From: DAOUMF01 sp034408935
GTDB lineage: Bacteria > Chloroflexota > Dehalococcoidia > SM23-28-2 > RBG-16-64-32
Assembly: GCA_034408935.1 (NCBI GenBank)
Contig: DAOUMV010000014.1
Span: forward strand, 1 to 64,000
DNA length: 64,000 nt
Direction of reading: 5' to 3'
Part shown: positions 50,436-57,426 of the stretch, piece after piece
How the letters are laid out: every line of letters begins with the position of its first letter
How positions within the stretch are numbered: the stretch's first letter is position 1
Translations under genes and position numbers: made by a program
The notes under the pieces: model-generated
The model's database searches: none
Seen by the model: only the letters and a program-made list of their open reading frames with translations
What the model was told of the DNA's origin: nothing

Positions 50436-50610
50436 TGCGACCCTCTGTGACTCGTCTTCCTTCCGTCACACCCTTCTTAGCAGGGGCTGAGCCACGCAAT
50501 CTATGACCGGCATCACAATTCGGGCTTTTCCCGGCCGACCAGCCTTTTCGGAGGACGAGCCTACCTGCCAGCAGGCTTCGGCGCGTTGGGGCAGCGCGCG
50601 AGGTGCGCCG

Positions 50611-51288
50611 CTACAGGGTGAGCTCGTACTCTCCCGAGCGCTCGCTATGCTCGTCGCGTAGACGCTGGAAGCGGCGCCGGTAGGACGGCGCCTCGATGTC
50701 GCTGGCGGTGAGGATATAGCCGTCCTCCTGGTTGTCCGAGTAGTAACGGCGGCGCAGTCCCACCTGCTCGAAGCCGTACTTCTTGTAGAGGCGAAGCGCC
50801 GCCGCGTTGGAGACGCGGCACTCTAGGGTCACCACCGACTGCCCCTCCCGCAGCGCCGTCTCGATGGCGGCGATGAGCAGCAACTCGCCGACGCCCCGTC
50901 GGCGGTGGCTGTCCCGCACGGCGATGGTCACGACGTGGGCCTCGTCCGCCAGCAACCAGATGCCCACGAAGCCCACGACCAACTCCTGCCTCTCCTCCGG
51001 CGGCGGCAGCACCCCATCGCCGGAGAACACCTGACGTAGCCCGCCCAGAAAGCGGCCGAGACCGGTGCGCGCTGCGGCGGCAGCTACCGCCTGCCCGCCC
51101 TCTCCTGCCTCCGCCCGCCGCTCGACCGCCGCCAGGTAGCGCGCCAGGCGGTTGTGCTCCAGTTCCCGCTTGAACGCGGTGGCCGGCCACATGCTGGGGA
51201 ACGACTGCTGCTCTACCTCCATCACCTGAGCGATGTCGCCCACCCACATGTGCCGTACTAGCTGCTGAACCGCGACGGTCTGCATCAT
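50611..51288 (-). CDS. rimI: ribosomal protein alanine N-acetyltransferase-like (GNAT) with insertion
   Basis: A 225-residue GNAT protein. The N-terminal MEVEQQSFPSMWPATAFKRE and the CoA-binding VRDSHRRRGVGELLL, followed by LECRVSNAAALRLYKKYGFEQVG, are typical of RimI, which acetylates the N-terminus of ribosomal protein S18. An inserted, low-complexity segment of about 40 residues (EAGEGGQAVAAAAARTG...) separates the first strands and makes the protein longer than the usual 150. The start is one of two adjacent ATGs (51288 used). Confidence 0.82.
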   Translation of the reverse strand: MMQTVAVQQLVRHMWVGDIAQVMEVEQQSFPSMWPATAFKRELEHNRLARYLAAVERRAEAGEGGQAVAAAAARTGLGRFLGGLRQVFSGDGVLPPPEERQELVVGFVGIWLLADEAHVVTIAVRDSHRRRGVGELLLIAAIETALREGQSVVTLECRVSNAAALRLYKKYGFEQVGLRRRYYSDNQEDGYILTASDIEAPSYRRRFQRLRDEHSERSGEYELTL

Positions 51289-51354
51289 GACGGCGGCTAT
51301 TCTAGCACAGAGGCCGCGCAAGCCCCAACAGCTCGCGGCACCTCTACCTGCGCC

Positions 51355-51383
51355 TTTACGTGAGCGTAAGACAAACCTAGAAT
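51355..51383 (+). promoter_or_regulatory. promoter of the ABC exporter genes
   Basis: TTTACG (51355-51360) and TAGAAT (51378-51383) are 17 bases apart, about 35 bases before the ATG at 51419. Confidence 0.5.
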
Positions 51384-51418
51384 GAGTATAGGCGGGCTGT
51401 TCCGCCCTTTCGCCTCCG

Positions 51419-53212
51419 ATGTACGCTTTACGACTGCTAACCTTCCTCCGCCCCTACACCAGGCGGGCGGCCTTGACGTTCTTCGCCGTCATCGGCGCCG
51501 CCGGCTTCGTCCTCGCCATCCCCCAACTCATCCGCTGGGCCATCAACTACGGCCTCGGCGCCAGGTTCGAAGGTGGGGAGATCATCACCGACGGCAACAC
51601 CCAGACGCTGATTATCGCCTCCCTCGCTGTCATAGGCGCGGCCGCACTGCGAGGCGTCTTCACCTTCCTCCAGACCTACCTCGGCGAGTGGGTCTCCCAG
51701 CGCGTCGCCTACGACGTGCGCAACCGCATCTACGACCGCCTCCAGCGCCTCTCCTACGCCTACCACGACCGCCAGCAGACCGGCCAACTCATGTCCCGAG
51801 CCACCCAGGATGTCGAGGCCGTCCGCTGGTTCATCCACATGGGTGTCCTGCGAGCCGGATACATCGTCCTCCTTCTCTCGGCCATCCTAGTCCTGATGGC
51901 GGTCACCAACTGGAAGCTCACCCTCGTCGCCTGGGCCTTCCTCCCCTTCATCGCCTGGCGATCTACCGTCATGGCCCTCAACCTGCGCCCCCTCTGGATG
52001 ACTATACAGGAGGGCCTCGCCCGCCTCACCACCGTCCTCCAGGAGGCGCTGACCGGCGCCCGCGTCGTCAAGGCCTTCGCCCGGGAACGCTACGAAGGGC
52101 AAAAGTTCCGCCGTGAGGCCGAGGCCCTGTTCGCCGACTCCTACCGCTCCGGCCGCATCCAGGCCTTGAACTCCCCCATGATGACCGGCTTCTGGCTCGC
52201 CGCCATCGCCGCCACCCTCTGGTTCGGCGGCCGCGAGGTGGTCAACGGCAACCTCAACATCGGCGAGCTGACCTCCTTCCTCCTCTACCTCACTATCCTC
52301 AACATGCCGATGCGCATGCTGGGCTGGATCATCATGATAGCCTCCCGCGCCCAGGTGTCCGGCCAGCGCATCTTCGAGATCCTCGATGCCGAGTCGGCAG
52401 TCAAGGAGAAGCCCGACGCCGTCGAGCTCAAGGACGTTCGCGGTCACGTCCGCTTCCACGATGTCTCCTTCAGCTATGACTCCATCAGCCCCGTTCTCAG
52501 CCACGTAGACCTAGAGGCGAAGCCCGACCAGGTCATCGCCCTCATGGGGCCCACCGGCTCCGGCAAGACCACCATCGTCAACCTGATGCCCCGCTTCTAC
52601 GACCTCACCGCAGGGAGCATCACCATCGATGACATCGACATCCGCGACGCCACCCTAGCCTCCCTGCGGCAGGCGATCGGCACCGTCCAGCAAGACGTGT
52701 TCCTGTTCTCCGCCACCATGCGCGACAACATCGCGTACGGTGCCGTCGGCGCCACCCAGGAGGAGGTCGAGGCCGCCGCCGAGGCCGCCCACGTTCACGA
52801 CTTCATCGCCGCCCTCCCCGACGGCTACGACACCTGGGTCGGAGAGCGCGGGATCACCCTCTCCGGCGGCCAGAAGCAGCGCATCGCCATCGCCCGCACC
52901 CTCCTCAGGGACCCCCGCATCCTCATCCTCGACGACTCCACCTCCAGCGTGGACACTGAGACGGAATACCTCATCCAGCAGACTCTGGCCGAACTCATGA
53001 AGGGGCGCACCACCTTCGTCATCGCCCAGCGCCTGCGCACCGTTAAGATGGCCGACCAGATCCTCGTCCTCCGCGACGGGGAGATCGTCGAGCGTGGCAG
53101 CCACCAGCAGCTCCTGCGCAGGGGCGGCCTCTACCGCCAGATATACGACCTGGAGCTGCGCGAGCAAGAGGAGGCGCTGGAGCGGGCGCCAGTTGCGGCG
53201 GCGGGAGGATAG
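51419..53212 (+). CDS. ABC exporter half-transporter, degenerate nucleotide site
   Basis: A 597-residue half-transporter: six transmembrane helices in the first 310 residues, then an ATPase domain. Walker A is GPTGSGKTT (about residue 377) and the signature is LSGGQKQR. Walker B reads ILILDDSTSSVD with Asp where the catalytic Glu usually stands, and the switch His is Gln (FVIAQRLRTV). These changes mark the degenerate-site partner of heterodimeric exporters such as TM287/288. The next gene is the matching partner. Confidence 0.93.
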   Translation: MYALRLLTFLRPYTRRAALTFFAVIGAAGFVLAIPQLIRWAINYGLGARFEGGEIITDGNTQTLIIASLAVIGAAALRGVFTFLQTYLGEWVSQRVAYDVRNRIYDRLQRLSYAYHDRQQTGQLMSRATQDVEAVRWFIHMGVLRAGYIVLLLSAILVLMAVTNWKLTLVAWAFLPFIAWRSTVMALNLRPLWMTIQEGLARLTTVLQEALTGARVVKAFARERYEGQKFRREAEALFADSYRSGRIQALNSPMMTGFWLAAIAATLWFGGREVVNGNLNIGELTSFLLYLTILNMPMRMLGWIIMIASRAQVSGQRIFEILDAESAVKEKPDAVELKDVRGHVRFHDVSFSYDSISPVLSHVDLEAKPDQVIALMGPTGSGKTTIVNLMPRFYDLTAGSITIDDIDIRDATLASLRQAIGTVQQDVFLFSATMRDNIAYGAVGATQEEVEAAAEAAHVHDFIAALPDGYDTWVGERGITLSGGQKQRIAIARTLLRDPRILILDDSTSSVDTETEYLIQQTLAELMKGRTTFVIAQRLRTVKMADQILVLRDGEIVERGSHQQLLRRGGLYRQIYDLELREQEEALERAPVAAAGG

Positions 53213-53214
53213 CG

Positions 53215-55152
53215 ATGGCTTTCTGGGGCGGAGGCACCGCCGGCGGCTGGAGCCACACTCACTATCCCAGCGGGAGAGGCCCCGGCGGCGCCCTCAAACG
53301 AAGCGCCGACGGCTGGGACGACGAGGAGTTGGGCCGGCTGTACGACCATTCCGTGATGGTGCGGCTGCTGCCCTACCTCAAGCCTTACCGCCGGCGCGTG
53401 GCCCTGGCCGTCCTCGGCATGCTGGTCTTCGCCGCCGCTACCAACAGCCAGCCCTTCCTCATCGGTCTCGCCATCGATAGGTTCCTGCCGACCGGGGATC
53501 TCGCCGGCCTCAACGCCGTGGGCGGCGCCCTCATCGCCCTCGCCCTCCTGGCCTGGGCCGGCCAGTCCCTCCAGCAGATGTCCACCGCCTACGTGGGCCA
53601 CAATATCCTCCTCACCCTCCGCACCCAGATGTTCGATCACATCCAGAAGCTCTCCCTCGGCTTCCTGGACCGCAACGAGACGGGCCGCGTCATGTCCCGT
53701 GTCCAGAACGACGTCACCGTCCTCCAGGAGCTCCTCACCACCGGCCTCCTCACCATCTTCGCCGACTTCGCCGGTCTGGGGCTTGTCATCTTCTTCCTCT
53801 TCTACCAAGACGTCCAGTTGGCCCTCATCACCTTCACCGTGGTGCCCGCCCTCATACTGGGCATGGCCCTCTGGCAGACCCGCGCCCGCCTCGCCTTCGT
53901 CCGCGCCCGCCAGGCCATAGCCGTCGTCAACGCCAACCTTCAGGAGAACGTCTCCGGCGTCCGTGTCGTCCAGAGCCTATCGCGGGAGCAAGAGAACATC
54001 CGCCGCTTCGACCAGGTGAACGCTGACAACTGGAGCGCCAACGTGCAGGCCGGCCGTCTCACCGCCGCAGTGATGCCCCTGGTGGAACTCCTAGTAGCCA
54101 CCGCCACCGCCCTCGTCGTCATCTTCGGCGGCTTGCGAGTCCTGGACGGCTCCCTCGGTATCGGCGTCGTCATCGCCTTCGCACTCTACGTCCAGCGCTT
54201 CTTCGACCCCGTCCGCGACCTCGTCCTCCAGTACACGCAGCTTCAGCGGGCCATGGCCGGCGGTCAGCGCATCTTCGAGGTGCTGGACACCAAGCCCGAG
54301 ATCGTGGACGCCCCCGATGCCCTGGACCTCCCCGATATCCGCGGCCAGGTCACCTTCGACCACGTCCACTTCGAGTACGTTCCCGGCGTCGAGGTCCTGC
54401 ACGACATCGACCTCAAAGTGCGCCCCGGCGAGACCGTCGCCATCGTCGGCCCCACCGGCGCCGGCAAGAGCACCCTCACCTCCCTCGTTGCCCGCTTCTA
54501 CGACGTCACCACGGGCCGCCTCCTCATCGACGGCAGCGACGTCCGGCAGGTGAAGCGGGAATCGCTGGCGCGGCGGCTCGGCATCGTCCTCCAGGACCCC
54601 TTCCTCTTCTCCGGCAGCGTCCGCGAGAACATCCGCTACGGTCGCCTGGAAGCCAGAGACGAGGAGATCGTGGAGGCGGCGCGCGCCGTCGGCGCCCACG
54701 GCTTCATCAAGCGCCTGCCCCAAGGCTACGACACCGTCCTCCACGAGCGCGGCCAGAACCTCTCCCAGGGCCAGCGCCAGCTTATCGCCTTCGCCCGCGC
54801 CGTCCTGGCCGACCCCCGCATCCTCATCCTGGACGAGGCCACCGCGAACGTCGACACCCGCACGGAGGTCGTGATCCAGCGCGCCCTCAAACGTCTGCTC
54901 AAAGGGCGCACCTCCTTCGTCATCGCCCACCGGTTGTCCACCGTCCGCGGGGCCAACCGCGTGGTGGTTCTGGACGAGGGCCGCGTCGCGGAGAGCGGCA
55001 CTCACCGCCAACTGCTGGCGCGCGACGGCCTGTACGCCCGCCTCTACCGCATGACCTACGAGCAAACCCCTTCGACAGGCTCAGGGCAGGCACCCCCCGG
55101 CGACGATGGCCGTCGGGCTTTGCCCTCCCCCCGTCCGCTGCCCGCGGGCTAG
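53215..55152 (+). CDS. ABC exporter half-transporter, canonical Walker B partner
   Basis: A 645-residue half-transporter with an N-terminal Gly-rich, soluble region of about 45 residues, six helices, and an ATPase domain: Walker A GPTGAGKST (about residue 413), Walker B ILILDEATANVD with the Glu, and FVIAHRLSTV with the switch His. Its signature is LSQGQRQ, which in a heterodimer faces the degenerate Walker B of the partner. It starts two bases after the partner stop. The last 30 residues (from TPSTGSGQA) are encoded by a palindromic-type repeat and are probably not functional. Substrate unknown. Confidence 0.93.
   Translation: MAFWGGGTAGGWSHTHYPSGRGPGGALKRSADGWDDEELGRLYDHSVMVRLLPYLKPYRRRVALAVLGMLVFAAATNSQPFLIGLAIDRFLPTGDLAGLNAVGGALIALALLAWAGQSLQQMSTAYVGHNILLTLRTQMFDHIQKLSLGFLDRNETGRVMSRVQNDVTVLQELLTTGLLTIFADFAGLGLVIFFLFYQDVQLALITFTVVPALILGMALWQTRARLAFVRARQAIAVVNANLQENVSGVRVVQSLSREQENIRRFDQVNADNWSANVQAGRLTAAVMPLVELLVATATALVVIFGGLRVLDGSLGIGVVIAFALYVQRFFDPVRDLVLQYTQLQRAMAGGQRIFEVLDTKPEIVDAPDALDLPDIRGQVTFDHVHFEYVPGVEVLHDIDLKVRPGETVAIVGPTGAGKSTLTSLVARFYDVTTGRLLIDGSDVRQVKRESLARRLGIVLQDPFLFSGSVRENIRYGRLEARDEEIVEAARAVGAHGFIKRLPQGYDTVLHERGQNLSQGQRQLIAFARAVLADPRILILDEATANVDTRTEVVIQRALKRLLKGRTSFVIAHRLSTVRGANRVVVLDEGRVAESGTHRQLLARDGLYARLYRMTYEQTPSTGSGQAPPGDDGRRALPSPRPLPAG
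55071..55092. repeat. TTCGACAGGCTCAGG-type repeat at the end of the exporter gene
   Basis: CCTTCGACAGGCTCAGGGCA is a sequence known from many environmental genomes as a dispersed, hairpin-forming repeat. Here it is read as STGSGQA in the exporter frame. Confidence 0.55.
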
Positions 55153-55191
55153 GGGGACTGGGCATCTCCACTTGGCAAAGCCCTGATTCCC

Positions 55192-55206
55192 TTTCGGATT
55201 CCGAAA
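55192..55206. promoter_or_regulatory. candidate operator palindrome
   Basis: TTTCGGA-T-TCCGAAA, a 15-base palindrome just upstream of the -35 box of the following promoter. It shares TTCCG/CGGAA half-sites with a second palindrome in the promoter. Confidence 0.45.
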
Positions 55207-55212
55207 AAGCGC

Positions 55213-55241
55213 TTGACGCAATACGGAAGATTCCGTAGACT
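55213..55241 (+). promoter_or_regulatory. promoter of the first LPxTG protein gene with overlapping palindrome
   Basis: TTGACG (55213-55218) and TAGACT (55236-55241) are 17 bases apart. The spacer and the first bases of the -10 box hold the palindrome TACGGAA-GA-TTCCGTA (55222-55237), so a bound repressor would block RNA polymerase. Confidence 0.6.
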
Positions 55242-55314
55242 TTTAGATTACACCCCCTAGTCTCCGCGTGGAATTTATTTCGTATCAGCGAATCTTAAGC
55301 CAAGGGAGGACAAC

Positions 55315-56118
55315 ATGCGTAAGCTCACAATAGCGGCGTTACCGGTCGTGGCCGTCCTCGCCATCGCCCTGATGATGAGCGGCGGCTTGTCATCGACAGC
55401 GCATGCTGCGACTTCGTGCGTCCCAGTCTATGAAGGATGGGTCTGCCTCACCCTGGAGCCGGACACCGCCTCCAACCCCGTGGGAACGGACCACACCGTC
55501 ACGGCGACCCTCACGGGGGGTCCTAGCGAGGCCGAACAGTACGCCTACCTGGATCAGTACATCGACTTCTCGGTTATGGCCGGCCCCAATGTCGGCGCCA
55601 TGGAAACGTGTGACCCGGCTGACTGCAAAACGAATGGCGAGGGCAAGGTGACCTTCACCTACACAGACGCCGCTGGCGTCGTCGGCGTCTCCGACATAAT
55701 CCTGGGCTGTCACACCCCGCTGGACTTTGCGACCGGCCAGCTTTCGGTGAGAGAGATACCGGAGATCTGCGTCGAAGTCCAGAAGGACTGGTTTGAGCCC
55801 ACGCCTACGCCCACACCCACACCCACATCCACTCCGACGCCGACACCGACACTGACACCCACCCCCACACCCCCACCCCCACCTGCAGCGACGCCCACGC
55901 CCACGCCTACAACCACTCCGGTCGTTCTGCCTGCGGTGCAAACACCCACGCCGACGCCCACGTCCACGCCCACTCCCGCGGTACTGCCAGTGACCGGCGG
56001 CGCGCCCTCCGACGGCAGCTCCAGCGGCCTGACCTGGCTGGCCACCATCGCCGGCGCCATCGCGGTCATGAGCGCTGGCGGCCTCTGGTTCGCCCACCAG
56101 CGAAGGCGCGTCCGATAG
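55315..56118 (+). CDS. secreted protein with Thr-Pro-rich linker and LPxTG-type C-terminus
   Basis: A 267-residue protein. A signal peptide ends near STAHA (about residue 31), then a domain of about 130 residues with HTVTATLTGGP (Ig-like/big-domain-like), then a Thr-Pro-repeat linker, and a C-terminal anchor LPVTGG followed by a hydrophobic segment (WLATIAGAIAVMSAGGLWF) and a basic tail (HQRRRVR). This is the form of a sortase substrate, though no sortase gene is in the window. It is paralogous to the gene at 56410, sharing the anchor almost residue for residue. Confidence 0.85.
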   Translation: MRKLTIAALPVVAVLAIALMMSGGLSSTAHAATSCVPVYEGWVCLTLEPDTASNPVGTDHTVTATLTGGPSEAEQYAYLDQYIDFSVMAGPNVGAMETCDPADCKTNGEGKVTFTYTDAAGVVGVSDIILGCHTPLDFATGQLSVREIPEICVEVQKDWFEPTPTPTPTPTSTPTPTPTLTPTPTPPPPPAATPTPTPTTTPVVLPAVQTPTPTPTSTPTPAVLPVTGGAPSDGSSSGLTWLATIAGAIAVMSAGGLWFAHQRRRVR

Positions 56119-56138
56119 CCTTACTGCCTCGAACCCCA

Positions 56139-56177
56139 AGAGGGGGGACGGCCTGAGCCGTCCCCCCTCTCGTTTTT
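56139..56177 (+). terminator. intrinsic terminator
   Basis: AGAGGGGGGACGGC pairs with GCCGTCCCCCCTCT around a CTGA loop, followed by CGTTTTT. A near copy terminates the next gene. Confidence 0.85.
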
Positions 56178-56330
56178 CCGATAGGCGAGGCGCGCAGCCA
56201 GCCGTGCCCTCCCCACGTCCGCTACTAGCCAGCGACGACCACTGGGTGGCCCCTGCCAAGGCTTCGCTCACCAACAGCACAGCCACACCTGTTTTCCCCT
56301 CGCTCGGCTGAGTTCTCCCGCAGCACCCCC

Positions 56331-56359
56331 TTGACACAGACCCTCCGGTGGTGTAAATA
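56331..56359 (+). promoter_or_regulatory. promoter of the second LPxTG protein gene
   Basis: TTGACA (56331-56336) and TAAATA (56354-56359) are 17 bases apart, an excellent sigma70-type match, 50 bases before the ATG. Confidence 0.75.
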
Positions 56360-56370
56360 CATATTAATCT

Positions 56371-56389
56371 GTAACAAGTGCCTTGTTAC
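56371..56389. promoter_or_regulatory. perfect palindrome in the leader of the second LPxTG gene
   Basis: GTAACAAG-TGC-CTTGTTAC lies between the promoter and the ribosome site. It may be an operator or a short mRNA hairpin. Confidence 0.5.
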
Positions 56390-56409
56390 TACCAATAGGA
56401 AGGTCATCA

Positions 56410-57234
56410 ATGTTTCCTGCTCTAAAATTCCCTGCGTTTGCCGGGCTAGGCCTGTTGGCCGCTGTCCTGGCCGTCGGCCTGGTGATCAGCGGCACCGCTC
56501 ACGCCGGGATATCTGACCCGCACTGCGTCAACCCGGATATCGAAGTGTGCATCGTCCTGCACCCGGAGACCGACTCCAACGAAGTGGGTACCAACCACAC
56601 CGCCACCGCCACCGTCACCGGGGCCGCAGCGGGCACGCAGGTCACCTTCGAGGTCACCAATGGGCCCAACTTGGGGGACACCGGCACGGGCGCCATCGAC
56701 GCCAGCGGTCAGGCCACCTTCACCTACACCGGCGACGGCGGCGCCGGCACCGACACCATCCAGGCCTGCGTCCCGGTACCCGCTCCTGCACCTACACCGA
56801 CACCCACGTCTACACCTACGGCCACGCCTACAGGTACAGCCACACCCACGCCTACAGCCACGCCCACGCCTACAGCCACGCCCACGCCCACGCCTACGGC
56901 CACACCCACGCCTACACCGACGCCCACGCCTACACCCACGCCTACCGAAATGCCTCAGTTTTCTCGGCTACCAATAGCGCCCGGGGAGGCAGCAGTAGCA
57001 GCGATAGGAGATCTGCCAGGGGCGGCGCAAGCCCAGCAGCCAGCGCAGGCACAGGAAGAGGTCTGCGACACGGCCATCAAGGTCTGGACGCCGGCCACTC
57101 TCCCGGTGACCGGCGGCGCGCCCTCTGACGGCAGCTCCAGCGGCCTGACCTGGCTGGCTACCATCGCCGGCGCCATCGCGGTCATGAGCGCTAGCGGCCT
57201 CTGGTTCGCCCACCAGCGAAGACACGTCCGATAG
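56410..57234 (+). CDS. secreted protein with Thr-Pro-rich linker and LPxTG-type C-terminus
   Basis: A 274-residue protein. A signal peptide ends near TAHA, then a single Ig-like domain (NEVGTNHTATATVTGAAAG, FTYTGDGGAGTDTIQACV), a long Thr-Pro linker and the anchor LPVTGGAPSDGSSSGLTWL, ending in RRHVR. ATG 56410 follows GGAAGG; the TTG nine codons upstream is less likely. It is a paralog of the previous gene, and the repeated DNA continues through the terminator, so the pair arose by tandem duplication. Confidence 0.85.
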   Translation: MFPALKFPAFAGLGLLAAVLAVGLVISGTAHAGISDPHCVNPDIEVCIVLHPETDSNEVGTNHTATATVTGAAAGTQVTFEVTNGPNLGDTGTGAIDASGQATFTYTGDGGAGTDTIQACVPVPAPAPTPTPTSTPTATPTGTATPTPTATPTPTATPTPTPTATPTPTPTPTPTPTPTEMPQFSRLPIAPGEAAVAAIGDLPGAAQAQQPAQAQEEVCDTAIKVWTPATLPVTGGAPSDGSSSGLTWLATIAGAIAVMSASGLWFAHQRRHVR

Positions 57235-57255
57235 CCTTACCGCCTCGAACCTCAA

Positions 57256-57292
57256 GAGAGGGACGGCCTGAGCCGTCCCCCCTCTCGTTTTC
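57256..57292 (+). terminator. intrinsic terminator
   Basis: GAGAGGGACGGC pairs with GCCGTCCC and CTCTC around the same CTGA loop as the terminator at 56139, followed by GTTTT. Its left arm has lost two G bases relative to the first copy. Confidence 0.75.
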
Positions 57293-57362
57293 CAGATACG
57301 GGAGTCGCCCGGCGCGCCGCCCCCTTCCGGAGACGGCTGTTAGGCTTCCCTCCATCGAGCCC

Positions 57363-57390
57363 TTGACAGAACGCCAATGTATGTTGTAGA
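57363..57390 (+). promoter_or_regulatory. candidate promoter of the GYW-repeat/GH114 gene
   Basis: TTGACA at 57363-57368 is followed by a weak -10 region around 57385-57391 (TGTAGA). It is like the promoters of the preceding two surface genes in its -35 box. Confidence 0.45.
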
Positions 57391-57426
57391 AGGTGCGCGG
57401 CGCCTATCCCACGCAAGGGGCGGGAG

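Noticed and set aside
55800..55990. Short repeats of ACGCCCAC type that could be taken for a CRISPR or minisatellite
   Set aside because: They encode the Thr-Pro linker of a surface protein in frame; period and variation follow codons, and there are no spacers.
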